64,000 nucleotides of DNA from JAGVSV01 sp040766135 (GTDB taxonomy: Bacteria; Bacillota; Clostridia; Christensenellales; Aristaeellaceae). Position numbers and translations under genes: made by a program. The stretch is taken from the NCBI GenBank assembly GCA_040766135.1, contig JAXGRA010000003.1, forward strand, positions 62,001-126,000. Direction: 5' to 3'. The stretch's first letter is position 1; each line of letters starts with the position of its first letter. This document shows positions 46,901 to 53,531 of this stretch, in pieces. The notes under the pieces are model-generated. The model did not search any database and had not been told where the DNA came from. It saw only the letters and a list, made by a program, of their open reading frames with translations.

Positions 46901-47510
46901 GCGCCGCCTGCGGCAGCTGGAGAAGCCGCCCATGGCGCTGCCCGTGCTGGGGCAAAAAAAGCGCCTGACCGGCGCTGAACGCGGCATCGCCGCGCACAAG
47001 GCGCTGTCCGGCCTGGCGCTGGATACGCTGCGCGGCCTGACAGGCGCTAAGCTGGTAGACGTTATCTCACAGGGGCTGGATGCACTCGCCCAGCAGGACA
47101 TCCTGACGCCCGAGGAGCGCGCCGCCGCGGACGCCCGCGCCATCGCCCGCTTTTTTGAAAGCGACTTAGGGCTGCGCCTGCTGGCCGCGCCGCGCGTGGA
47201 GCGCGAATGGTCGTTCACCTTAAAGACCGAGGGCAACCTGCTGCTGCAAGGCGTGATCGACTGCTGCTTTGAGGAAAACGGCCAATGGGTGCTGGCCGAT
47301 TACAAAACCGACCCGGACGACCGCGACGGCATCATGGCCAAATACCGCGACCAGATGCGCTGGTACATGCGCGCCATGCGCGAAATCACCGGTAAGGCCG
47401 TGAAAGATGCCTACCTGTACTCGCTGTCCCGGCACGTGGCGTGGCGCGTGGAGGAGGAGAGGGCGATATCGCTGGAGGAGTATAAGAGGGAAGGGCGGGA
47501 CGAGCCATGA
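43983..47510 (+). CDS. addA: ATP-dependent helicase-nuclease AddA
   Basis: An 1175-residue UvrD-like helicase with a C-terminal nuclease. Helicase motifs: PAQQSAI (Q motif), SAAAGSGKTSVLIERI (Walker A), VDEYQDISRIQ (motif II), VGDVKQSIYRFR (motif III), IMTIHKSKGLEFPIV (motif V) and YVAMTRARERL (motif VI). The nuclease site is GVIDCCFEENGQ and ADYKTD near the C-terminus. AddAB processes double-strand breaks for recombination. The ATG at 43983 has GGAAGG upstream. No addB is adjacent on either side, although addB usually sits just upstream, so it must be elsewhere or absent. Confidence 0.93.
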   Translation: MTQWTPAQQSAIHADNRDILVSAAAGSGKTSVLIERIMEKLRQGMSIERMLIITFTRAASAEMRERLEKAIAKEAGHSAHLRQQYALLSNADISTLHTYCSKIIKRHFQAAGVDPMSRVDDTGQAARLLDEAVDSTITELYESPGADGQALIDHYPDKDIEAMLRRLYTFLLSQDDPWTWLHAQQELPTADTLHDHIWYQVTLHEARQLLSGAQQLIAECVDIAQSPGGPARYLNNATLDGEMADILAEALDGTGRLPEGVDPVFSDLSRAKAAEDEQPELVAAFKARRDSVKKMLLEVCAMLPASREQCQLWIDQMAFTLPPLRALCKTVEQLHQAYTHLKRRRTLWDFNDLEHLALQALKNPLAARDVAESLDAVFVDEYQDISRIQEAIILRIREQADLFMVGDVKQSIYRFRLADPGLFLHKYEQFEKDRHAPRRLIVLSQNFRSRTNILRAVNRVFEGAMRRDVTEIDYDEDAALRREPDTVNDPPVELTILTGAPEEERPAIDAQEDTGDADEPEVGGSLIWEARWIAERIRQLVGTMIQDKNGPRKASYRDMVILMRSVSGRAETVANILKDAGIPVFSDASAQYFDLREVDDVLNILKILDNPLQDEALMAALCTPCFGFTYEDLGWIRAASPGRDVPFYVAFDNLIATDERIAAAAKKLQDWRFRAQHMSVEAFLRYLLRVSGLYARAGALPGGELRRANLRLLCERAMNLGADISLSKFLARVSDARKRDDSSSASGLGENEDVVRIMTIHKSKGLEFPIVFLPGLSRAFRMASQGDTLLCDPDLGLSLRLRDQKLRLTHHTFSGRALMYKANRAIRSEEARLLYVAMTRARERLIMMAVPRSLPAAEKQWSLPQGDYAAGSAGSMMDWVGNALWPALSQRRDTLWAAPDQSVWDIRWRSTDSLLKPQPQTSAKRVPWPDPPTTPSPFVPLPRYRVALQKISVTALLESARAGDIEEETPEIKRRLRQLEKPPMALPVLGQKKRLTGAERGIAAHKALSGLALDTLRGLTGAKLVDVISQGLDALAQQDILTPEERAAADARAIARFFESDLGLRLLAAPRVEREWSFTLKTEGNLLLQGVIDCCFEENGQWVLADYKTDPDDRDGIMAKYRDQMRWYMRAMREITGKAVKDAYLYSLSRHVAWRVEEERAISLEEYKREGRDEP

Positions 47511-47556
47511 ATGATATCATACATTGCAGTGCTTTTTTTAGAACACAAAGACGGTA

Positions 47557-47585
47557 TTGACATGCATCCAGGCATCTGATATCCT
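47557..47585 (+). promoter_or_regulatory. Promoter upstream of the VOC gene
   Basis: TTGACA (47557-47562), 17-bp spacer and TATCCT (47580-47585), followed by GAGAGGAGG and the ATG at 47624. Confidence 0.6.
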
Positions 47586-47623
47586 CTCGCATTAATTCCT
47601 ATCTATATGAGAGGAGGAAATAA

Positions 47624-48076
47624 ATGGTTGGAAGAATATATCATGTCGGATTAACCGTTTCCGATTTGGATAAATCGATTTATTTTTATCGAGATGTCCT
47701 TGGGCTTGAATTCCAGGGGGAAGTTTTAATGGTCGGCGAAGAAACGGATAAATTATTTAACAAGAAAAACTGTCGGGCAAGGATCGCCTATTTAAACGGC
47801 TCTAAAAATATTGCAGCGCCTCCTATAGAATTAATTCAGTTTGTAGATAATGAAATAAGCAAAGGGCAACCGGATTTATTTACAACATCCATATCGGAAG
47901 TATGCTTTTATACAGATGATATTGATTCAATTTATGAGCATTTAGTCAAAAACAACGCAGAGTGTTTGTCTGAGCCTCAATATTTTGACTTTACATCCCA
48001 CGGCTTTGGGAGAAGCAAGGCCTTTTATTTCAAGGATCCCGACGGAATCATACTGGAAATGATGCAACCGTTATAA
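47624..48076 (+). CDS. VOC superfamily glyoxalase/dioxygenase-like protein
   Basis: A 150-residue protein with two VOC modules. The metal-site positions are the His in IYHVGLTVSD near 5, a Glu in PIELIQF near 70 and the last Glu in DPDGIILEMMQ near 146. FYRDVLGLEF is the classic first-module signature. The substrate is unknown. It has its own promoter and a strong ribosome binding site. It marks the start of the AT-rich variable region; GC content falls sharply just after addA. Confidence 0.82.
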   Translation: MVGRIYHVGLTVSDLDKSIYFYRDVLGLEFQGEVLMVGEETDKLFNKKNCRARIAYLNGSKNIAAPPIELIQFVDNEISKGQPDLFTTSISEVCFYTDDIDSIYEHLVKNNAECLSEPQYFDFTSHGFGRSKAFYFKDPDGIILEMMQPL

Positions 48077-48108
48077 ATACGATATAGAGAGATGATTTCG
48101 GCAATTAA

Positions 48109-48327
48109 GTTATAACCAATGATATAATTGCTGAAGGCAAAGGTAGTGTCAGCCATAAACAAGCAGTTGAGAAAGCCGAGAAGGAATTTGAAATATATCG
48201 TGCCAGAGAAATGCGACAGCTCGAAAGCGATGTTGACCATGCTGTAAAGCTATTTCAACAGCAGTATGAAAAGGGCAAAGGAAAAAGCGACGCCATTGGT
48301 GCCACGATTGAGGAGGAATATTTATGA
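48109..48327 (+). pseudogene. C-terminal remnant resembling a RhuM-type virulence protein
   Basis: A frame open from 48109 to the TGA at 48327 has no start codon matching a full gene. It encodes about 70 residues, including NDIIAEGKGSVSHKQAVEKA and EKEFEIYRAREMRQLESD, which resemble the C-terminal end of RhuM-family proteins. It is preceded by an in-frame stop at 48106. It looks like the leftover end of a deleted gene. It overlaps the next small gene by 4 bp, as its intact ancestor probably did. Confidence 0.45.
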
Positions 48328-48581
48328 TAAAAAGAAAAAAACTGTATTTTGCATTTGCTTGTGTGGTAGTTTTTGCTATCTGTTTAATATCGGGATTCTT
48401 TTTCAAGCCTTTATTCATTATTGCTATTGTTGCTTTGATAGGATATCTGAGGATCGATAAACAGCATCTGCGGTGTCCTAATTGTGGCGGTTTTGAAAAT
48501 CTGGATAGGCTTTTCTATGCAAAAAGTCATAGATATCACTGTAGGCATTGTGGGGAAATTGTCAGGATTGAAATAAATTAA
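48324..48581 (+). CDS. Small membrane protein with zinc-ribbon tail
   Basis: An 85-residue protein: a basic start, two close hydrophobic segments (about 7-27 and 28-42) and then a zinc ribbon with CPNCGG (near 52) and CRHCGE (near 76). The ribbon faces the cytoplasm if both segments cross the membrane. GAGGAGG lies upstream of the ATG. Similar small proteins occur near accessory genes in Bacillota; no function is known. It overlaps the remnant upstream by 4 bp. Confidence 0.6.
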   Translation: MIKRKKLYFAFACVVVFAICLISGFFFKPLFIIAIVALIGYLRIDKQHLRCPNCGGFENLDRLFYAKSHRYHCRHCGEIVRIEIN

Positions 48582-48834
48582 TAAAACCCCGTTTGTTTCG
48601 CCTGAAATCACTTAACTTTTGATGTCTAACAAATGCTACACCCGGTAAAGGGTGATTTTGCTGGGTTTTAGAATTATAAAAAAGCCTAAAAACAACGTTT
48701 TGCTTTCGACTTCTCCGGCTCCGGCGGTTTTATCCTGAGATGGCCAAGGCCTCTATCGAAAGCCCGCACAACTACGCCTGAGACCAGGTGCGCAACAGTT
48801 GTTTTGCGCGGCACATCACCCGTTATCCCCCCAC

Positions 48835-48969
48835 TGCGTACATTGCGTACGTTGCGTACATTGCGTACGTTGCGTACATTGCGTACGTTGCGTACGTTGC
48901 GTACGTTGCGTACGTTGCGTGCACTGCGTACGTTGCGTCATTTGCGTCATTTGCGTCATCTGCGTCATT
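48835..48969 (+). repeat. 9-bp minisatellite array 1 (15 units, TGCGTxxxx)
   Basis: Exactly 15 units of 9 bp: mostly TGCGTACAT and TGCGTACGT, then four TGCGTCATY units. It is followed by CCTCTCCCTACAAGAAG, nearly the same flank as after array 2. Confidence 0.95.
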
Positions 48970-49005
48970 CCTCTCCCTACAAGAAGAAATAAAATATGCT
49001 CAAAT

Positions 49006-49160
49006 ACTGATGTAAAACAGTACTGTATCCAAAGGGGAGAGGGATTTTGGCTTGCAGCAAGGAGCAGCCGAGGGAAGCGTAGCAGCGCTACGCTGACCGA
49101 GCAGCCGACACAGCTGCAAAACAAAAGACCCGACACGACGATGCATTAATGTTTGGAATC
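49006..49160 (+). repeat. Dispersed 155-bp element, copy X
   Basis: Its reverse complement recurs at 63169-63324 with about 90 percent identity by eye. Both contain a perfect hairpin, AGCGTAGC-AGC-GCTACGCT, flanked by repeated GAGCAGCCGA-like sequence, and a common CCAAAGGGGAGAGGGATTTT segment. No gene follows copy X directly. It is probably an intergenic repeat or structured RNA family. Confidence 0.75.
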
Positions 49161-49169
49161 AGTATAAAA

Positions 49170-49530
49170 AAAGAAAAAGAAACCTATAATATCTTTCTTA
49201 TTGTAGGGAGAACCATGGTTTTCTTTTTTCTTTCTATATCTTTATATTCCCATATATTTCTTTATATTTCTTTCTGTTTGGTTCTCATCAGCCCGACAGT
49301 TGTGTACGTTGCGTACACTGCGTCATTTGCGTCATTTGCGTCATCTGCGTCATCTGCGTCATTCCTCCCTACAAGAAGAAATAAAATATGCCCTAAAAAG
49401 AAAAAGAAACCTATAATATCTTTCTTATTGTAGGGAGAACCATGGTTTTCTTTCTATATCTTTATATTCCTATATATTTCTATATATTTCTTTCTATTTG
49501 GTTCTCATCAGCCCGACAGTTGTGTACGCA
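49170..49530 (+). repeat. Direct repeat pair with start-like signals (about 135 bp, twice)
   Basis: Segments beginning near 49170 and 49396 share AAAAAGAAACCTATAATATC, TTATTGTAGGGAGAACCATG and TGGTTCTCATCAGCCCGACA. Each contains AGGGAG followed by ATGG and then a short hydrophobic frame (Met-Val-Phe-Phe and so on) that runs into the minisatellite. The same AT-rich core followed by TGGTTCTCATCAG also precedes arrays 4 and 5. Confidence 0.75.
49301..49363 (+). repeat. 9-bp minisatellite array 2 (7 units)
   Basis: Seven 9-bp units: two TAC-type (TGTGTACGT, TGCGTACAC) and then five TGCGTCATY. Same strand orientation and same downstream flank as array 1. Confidence 0.92.
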
Positions 49531-49593
49531 GCGTACGCAACGTACGCAATGTACGCAGTGTGCGCGGATGACGCAGATGACGCAGATGACGCA
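49522..49593 (-). repeat. 9-bp minisatellite array 3 (8 units, opposite strand)
   Basis: Eight units read as TGCGT-type on the minus strand (plus strand GTGTACGCA ... GATGACGCA). The left flank is the same as for array 2, but the units are inverted. Downstream flank: AAATACACACCGGGG. Confidence 0.92.
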
Positions 49594-49672
49594 AAATACA
49601 CACCGGGGTCTGTGTGGCACGTTCGCTCGGTTGTATGGGAATACACAGCCAGAAATATCACGAATATAGGAT

Positions 49673-49694
49673 ATATATCGGCACACCGATATAT
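49673..49694. promoter_or_regulatory. Palindrome ATATATCGG-CACA-CCGATATAT (left copy)
   Basis: A 22-bp palindrome with 9-base arms, matching the operator-like palindrome in front of the XRE gene at 51218-51237. No gene starts next to this copy in the proper direction; it may be an orphan operator left by duplication. Confidence 0.6.
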
Positions 49695-49886
49695 CGTCAA
49701 TATGATGTGCTCTAATATCTTTATATTCCTATATATTTCTTTCTATTTGGTTCTCATCAGCCCGACAGTTGTGTACGCAACGTACGCAATGTACGCAGTG
49801 TGCGCGGATGACGCAAATGACGCAGATGACGCAGATGACGCAAAATACACACCGGGGGCATGTGTGGCGCGTTCGGTTACACGGGA
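49675..49886 (+). repeat. Left copy (L) of the 205-bp direct repeat flanking the toxin-antitoxin-like pair
   Basis: A 212-bp segment nearly identical to 51219-51421. It starts with the ATATCGG-CACA-CCGATAT palindrome, continues with the AT-rich core and minisatellite array 4 (49771-49842, 8 inverted units) and ends GGTTACACGGGA. It is one 9-bp unit longer than the right copy. Confidence 0.88.
49771..49842 (-). repeat. 9-bp minisatellite array 4 (8 units, opposite strand)
   Basis: Eight inverted units, the same order as array 3 (three GTAC-type, one GTGTGCGCG, four ATGACGCA-type). Part of repeat L. Confidence 0.92.
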
Positions 49887-49895
49887 TATTGTTTT

Positions 49896-50633
49896 CTACT
49901 CCTTTTCTTTTGTGCTTGATGACTGTTTTGAAGCCAGCATTTGTAAGATTTCGTCTACATTCGATTCGGTTACAGTCTGCGGATGTTGCTGCTGAAACTC
50001 GATAAGCATCCGTTTGGACAGTTTTTCCTGCTCCTGAACTTGCTCAAATATCTCCTGGAATCGTCCTGTTTTCAAGGCATTCTGTATAAAGGTTTTTGCA
50101 CCTTTTGGAATGCCATCCCAGCCTTGATACAGGTTGGTTACCGCCTGATCAATCCTGTCCCAAGTGATGGCCTGTCCACGTTTTTCATGCTCTGACAGGA
50201 TGCCGATAATATCCGATAGATCGCTCTTGAATTTTCTGCCTGATTTTAACTTCATGGCAATCAAATATTCTGCAGAGATACTGCGCACCTGAAGAACGCC
50301 GGAAAAGGTTTTATAGTATTGGGAAAATTCATTAAGTTTTATGGTATAGGATGCGGTGCGCATAAAGTCGGCATTCAGCCAACCATTGGGCAGATTGTAC
50401 TGGTCACCAATATGGTTGATGGCATCTTTCATGGAGGACGAGGCATGAATGATGGCATCAATATCCGTTGTCATATCCCGAAAGCCATAGTTAACCAGTA
50501 TGGCCGCACCGCCTACCAAAACAATTTCTGCTGTTGCACCCTTGCCGTTTTGCTTTCGGAATAGTTTGGCCAACGCTTTCAAATAAGTGTCCAAATTGTT
50601 TTTGTTAAATGAATGAACCCTATCAGATGACAT
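49896..50633 (-). CDS. Nucleotidyltransferase-like protein (DUF6036/AbiEii-like toxin candidate)
   Basis: A 245-residue protein with a nucleotidyltransferase core: VLVGGAAILVNYG (Gly-Gly at 41-42), then FRDMTTDIDAII with the metal-binding Asp pair D57 and D59. The middle part has SAEYLIAMKLKSGRKFKSDLSD, typical of AbiEii/DUF6036-like proteins, and the C-terminal third is helical. Such proteins act as toxins that modify tRNA or other targets, controlled by a partner regulator. It overlaps the XRE-type regulator gene by 11 bp and lies downstream of it. The minus-strand end is only 10 bp from repeat L. Activity is inferred. Confidence 0.7.
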   Translation of the reverse strand: MSSDRVHSFNKNNLDTYLKALAKLFRKQNGKGATAEIVLVGGAAILVNYGFRDMTTDIDAIIHASSSMKDAINHIGDQYNLPNGWLNADFMRTASYTIKLNEFSQYYKTFSGVLQVRSISAEYLIAMKLKSGRKFKSDLSDIIGILSEHEKRGQAITWDRIDQAVTNLYQGWDGIPKGAKTFIQNALKTGRFQEIFEQVQEQEKLSKRMLIEFQQQHPQTVTESNVDEILQMLASKQSSSTKEKE

Positions 50634-51198
50634 TCCGAACCTCGCTTTCTACGATGTTATGACGCAAAAACTCCGGAATGGATTGAGACCGGGCATGTAT
50701 CTTGGCTGTTTGCTGCGCATTCACTGCCGCCATGGCCAGCACGCTAGCAGGATACAGCGTTTCCTGCAACCTGATACTGCGCAAGGCCTGGTACTTTGTG
50801 CATAGGGGGATATTGTTTTCCCGGCTTACATAGTCAAGCATCGCAAGCAGGTAGAGGCTTTCGGGGTACCATTTTCGTTGGTACAGCTTGCTGATATCAT
50901 CTTTTTGGAGCGTTTCCAGGATAAATTCTATATCGCCCAGCTCTTTCAGCCGATGGCAAACATTGCTTTTATACAGTTCAAAACTGATGCGCTCCCTCAG
51001 GTAGGGGGCAAGAAGTTCCTCCATGGACAGGCCCAGTTCCTTGGACAGTTTGTACACAGTTTCCGCCGTGCACTTGTCCAGGCTTGTTTTGCCATGGCAG
51101 ATATCATGCACCGTTGCATAAGGAACGCCGCTGTTCTTGGATAGTCTGTACAGCGAAATGTTCCTGCGCTCCAACAATTCTGAAACCGTCACTTCCAT
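50623..51198 (-). CDS. XRE-family regulator, antitoxin candidate
   Basis: A 191-residue protein. The N-terminal HTH (about 4-62) reads LLERRNISLYRLSKNSGVPY then ATVHDICHGKTSL and KLSKELGLSMEELL, a clear XRE/Cro fold. The C-terminal 110 residues are helical and unrecognised, with KWYPESLYLLAMLDYVSREN. The ATG at 51198 follows AAGGAGAGG. A 20-bp palindrome 20-40 bp upstream is a good autoregulatory operator. It overlaps the nucleotidyltransferase gene, the common layout of type II or AbiE-like toxin-antitoxin pairs. Confidence 0.75.
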   Translation of the reverse strand: MEVTVSELLERRNISLYRLSKNSGVPYATVHDICHGKTSLDKCTAETVYKLSKELGLSMEELLAPYLRERISFELYKSNVCHRLKELGDIEFILETLQKDDISKLYQRKWYPESLYLLAMLDYVSRENNIPLCTKYQALRSIRLQETLYPASVLAMAAVNAQQTAKIHARSQSIPEFLRHNIVESEVRNVI

Positions 51199-51217
51199 CA
51201 CCTCTCCTTGAATACAT

Positions 51218-51237
51218 TATATCGGCACACCGATATA
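51218..51237. promoter_or_regulatory. Palindromic operator TATATCGG-CACA-CCGATATA before the XRE gene
   Basis: Two 8-base arms around CACA, 20 bp before the XRE start codon. Also present at 49673-49694. Confidence 0.65.
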
Positions 51238-51421
51238 GCGTCAATATGCTGTGCTCTATATCTTTATATTCCTATATATTTCTTTCTGTTTGGTTCTCAT
51301 CAGCCCGATAGTTGTGTACGCAACGTACGGCAATGTACGCAGTGTGCGCGGATGACGCAAATGACGCAGATGACGCAAAATACACACCGGGGGCCTGTGT
51401 GGCAAATTCGGTTACACGGGA
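51219..51421 (+). repeat. Right copy (R) of the 205-bp direct repeat flanking the toxin-antitoxin-like pair
   Basis: A 203-bp direct repeat of 49675-49886, including the palindrome, the AT-rich core and minisatellite array 5. In this copy the palindrome is the presumed operator of the XRE gene. Confidence 0.88.
51314..51377 (-). repeat. 9-bp minisatellite array 5 (7 units, opposite strand)
   Basis: Seven inverted units as in array 4, one of them with an extra G (ACGTACGGCA). Confidence 0.9.
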
Positions 51422-51502
51422 ATACAGCGCATGGCTTGCCTGCAATGGAAGCGCCAATATCGCCGGAGGAATATAAAGGGGGGCAGGCTATACGCCCAGC
51501 CA

Positions 51503-52483
51503 TCACCCATACACAAACTGCTTAAGCGCGCCCAGGGCGCTGACCACATCGGCAGGGTATTGCCCGGTCAGGTAGGGCAGCGCCTCTTCCAGCTGTTGCT
51601 GGCTGGAAAAGGCCGTCAGGGGGATGGCCGCAAAAGGCTGGGCGGCAAAGTACAGCAGCGTAAGCAGCAGCACGGGGATGTGATGCTGTTGGGACAGGCT
51701 TTGCAGGTTTTCATAGATGCGCTCATTGCTGGCGTTGCCGTACATGCGCTGCTGCGCTGGCGCAATGTCCTTGCCGGCGGCCCGTTTGGCAAAGTAGCCG
51801 CCCGCGGTGGACGTATAGGCCATGGCGGCCAGGCCGCTGCCCTGATGGTACGCCCACATCTCCTTGTCCATGGGCACCAGCGTGGTGTCGGCCACGGCGG
51901 GCATGTTGATATCCGCCAGGCTCCACAGCGCCTGGTTGCAGGCAAACCCGGCCGCACCATGCTGCCGGGCATGGTGCGCCATGTCCTTCATGCGTTTGAG
52001 CGTCCAGTTGGAGCAGCCGTAGTATCGGATGCGCCCTTTCTTCACCTGGTCTTCTAAGCATCCGGCAATGTCGGCCACGGGCACCGCGGGGTCATCCCGG
52101 TGCAAAAAGTACAGGTCAATGGTTTCAATTTGCAGGTTGCGCAGGCTGTGGATGAGGTCGCTTTCGATATCCTCCGGCGTGCAGCGCGGGGTATGCATGG
52201 ATTCAAGGCGCGGGTGCGCGCCCTTGGTGGACAGCACAATGCGGCTGCGGTTGCCGCGCTTTTTCATATAATCGCCGATTACAATCTCGCTGCGGCCACG
52301 CGGGCCGGGGCTCCAATCGTTGTACACATGCGCCGTGTCAATCAGGTTGCCGCCTGCATCTAAGAAAGCATCCATCTGGCGCTCCGCTTCCTGGGGCGAC
52401 AAATTGGCACCAAACTGCACGGTGCCCAACCCCAACGGGAACACTTCCAGCGCCGTTCCAGGTACAAATAATAAAAACCACAT
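51503..52483 (-). CDS. Aldo/keto reductase with replaced N-terminus
   Basis: A 326-residue AKR barrel: LEVFPLGLGTVQFG, the catalytic Asp and Tyr in GGNLIDTAHVYN, Lys in VLSTKGA, His in FLHRDD, and YYGCSNWT. It would reduce carbonyl compounds with NADPH. Normal relatives begin with about 8 residues such as Met-x-Tyr-Arg before the Leu-Glu-Val strand; here the first residues (Met-Trp-Phe-Leu-Leu-Phe-Val) are encoded by AT-rich DNA and no ribosome binding site is visible. The GC-rich gene stops matching near 52462, where the AT-rich island begins, so its 5' end and promoter were probably lost. It may be poorly expressed. Confidence 0.8.
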   Translation of the reverse strand: MWFLLFVPGTALEVFPLGLGTVQFGANLSPQEAERQMDAFLDAGGNLIDTAHVYNDWSPGPRGRSEIVIGDYMKKRGNRSRIVLSTKGAHPRLESMHTPRCTPEDIESDLIHSLRNLQIETIDLYFLHRDDPAVPVADIAGCLEDQVKKGRIRYYGCSNWTLKRMKDMAHHARQHGAAGFACNQALWSLADINMPAVADTTLVPMDKEMWAYHQGSGLAAMAYTSTAGGYFAKRAAGKDIAPAQQRMYGNASNERIYENLQSLSQQHHIPVLLLTLLYFAAQPFAAIPLTAFSSQQQLEEALPYLTGQYPADVVSALGALKQFVYG

Positions 52484-52498
52484 AAATTTGGGGCACCC

Positions 52499-52527
52499 TT
52501 GTTTTTGATATCGTATTGTTTTATAAT
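52499..52527 (+). promoter_or_regulatory. Promoter of the AT-rich three-gene operon
   Basis: TTGTTT (52499-52504), 17-bp spacer and TATAAT (52522-52527), 43 bp before the first gene. Confidence 0.6.
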
Positions 52528-52569
52528 AATTAGGGATGCAATAAAAAAGATACTGAGAGTAAAGAAGTA

Positions 52570-53088
52570 ATGCTAAGAATAAGACAAAATAATTATCAGC
52601 CGCTCTTCCTTAATGGATTAATTGATGCTATATTTGCTTTTATAGTGTGGCTTTTTGGTTTGCCCGTCAGCGCAACACCAATAAGAATTAAGTATCTTAC
52701 GGATGCATCTACAGAATTTTCAGTTTCTGCATTTTTGCACTATTTTTTATCCGATAGGGAGTGCACTTTCATTTTTGTTGTGTTGGGTTTTATGCTTTTA
52801 TTAGAAGGTGATCGTTTTCTTTACAAAAACAGTAAATACGCTGAAATGATTGTCAAGGTTGCTCGAATTTTTACTCTAGTTTCTACACTGGTGTATGTAA
52901 TCTTTTTTCTAGTATTTTACACACTGAACGCAACAAGTGAGGTGCTTTGGACAAAATTGGGGAACTCTTGCTATGATCTTAATTTAGTAGCATTTGTAAC
53001 AGTAATGTTCTTAGGAGTAGTAAAATATAGCCTTATTTTTTATATGAATTGTTTAAGCTTAACAAGTACACGAAAGGGTGATAACTAA
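52570..53088 (+). CDS. Unrecognised four-helix membrane protein
   Basis: A 172-residue protein with about four membrane helices (near 14-34, 62-82, 95-118 and 135-158) and short polar ends. The sequence is AT-rich, with frequent Phe, Leu and Ile, and I do not recognise a family. The ribosome binding site is weak. It is the first gene of a three-gene overlapping operon placed between the truncated aldo/keto reductase and the phage-type genes. The operon may be a mobile accessory or defence system, which is only a guess from location and composition. Confidence 0.6.
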   Translation: MLRIRQNNYQPLFLNGLIDAIFAFIVWLFGLPVSATPIRIKYLTDASTEFSVSAFLHYFLSDRECTFIFVVLGFMLLLEGDRFLYKNSKYAEMIVKVARIFTLVSTLVYVIFFLVFYTLNATSEVLWTKLGNSCYDLNLVAFVTVMFLGVVKYSLIFYMNCLSLTSTRKGDN

Positions 53089-53531
53089 TGGTAGTCTTGG
53101 CATATATAATATGTGGTTTGATAATCATAGGCTCTGTTATTGTAATAACTCTATTGATACGCTCTATACGTTTATCATTATATCATAAACCCACGGTCAA
53201 TTCAGTAGCCATGGGCAGCAGAGGCTATGTTATTAAGCCGAAAAACGAACAAGTTTTCATTTCTGCAAATAGTAAGTACCAACCGTATATTTTTGTTAGA
53301 AACCAGGACTATCCACCAGAAAAACTTTTTCTGTTAATTTTAGAGATATCTCAGGAATTGAATCAAGAAATGGAAGAAGTCTTACTTAGAGACATTTATC
53401 GAATGGATAATTTAGATATTCTCAAGGTTCTTTCTGAAACCAGAGATATCAAAAGAAAAAGTCCATTCACCTTAGAAAATAATTTTGATATAGAAAACAA
53501 ATCAAATGAGGGGTTTGCATATGTTGTGTAA
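53088..53531 (+). CDS. Unrecognised membrane-anchored protein
   Basis: A 147-residue protein: one membrane helix (about 3-25) and a soluble remainder with a mixed strand-helix part (SKYQPYIFVRNQDYPPEKLF, then a helix of about 40 residues). GGGTGATAA lies before the start, which overlaps the previous stop by one base. It overlaps the next gene by 11 bp. No family recognised. The tight packing suggests that the three products work together. Confidence 0.6.
   Translation: MVVLAYIICGLIIIGSVIVITLLIRSIRLSLYHKPTVNSVAMGSRGYVIKPKNEQVFISANSKYQPYIFVRNQDYPPEKLFLLILEISQELNQEMEEVLLRDIYRMDNLDILKVLSETRDIKRKSPFTLENNFDIENKSNEGFAYVV

Larger units (their letters stand above)
48582..49895. other. 1.3-kb repeat-rich stretch without a convincing gene
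   Basis: Between the zinc-ribbon gene and the nucleotidyltransferase there is no gene I can defend. The first 250 bp hold only a weak hairpin near 48642-48655. From 48835 the region is made of repeats: minisatellite arrays 1-4, one copy of a 155-bp dispersed element, a roughly 135-bp direct repeat pair (from 49170 and 49396) and the left copy of the 205-bp repeat. Open frames here are long only because the 9-bp units lack stop codons. Confidence 0.7.

Noticed and set aside
48600..48700. Possible terminator after the zinc-ribbon gene (CACCC/GGGTG hairpin)
   Set aside because: The stem has only five pairs and the following T run is short and interrupted, so I did not call it.
48788..49149. Overlapping open frames giving Ala-Tyr-Val, Cys-Val-His or Thr-Leu-Arg repeats across array 1
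   Set aside because: All three forward frames are open because a 9-bp unit without stops repeats in phase. Open length is not evidence of coding, and no ribosome binding site fits.
49480..50005. Open frames over arrays 3 and 4 on both strands
   Set aside because: Same low-complexity effect of the 9-bp units. They also run into the antisense side of the nucleotidyltransferase gene.
48835..51377. Possible CRISPR array
   Set aside because: Units are 9 bp, contiguous, without spacers, and no cas gene is present.
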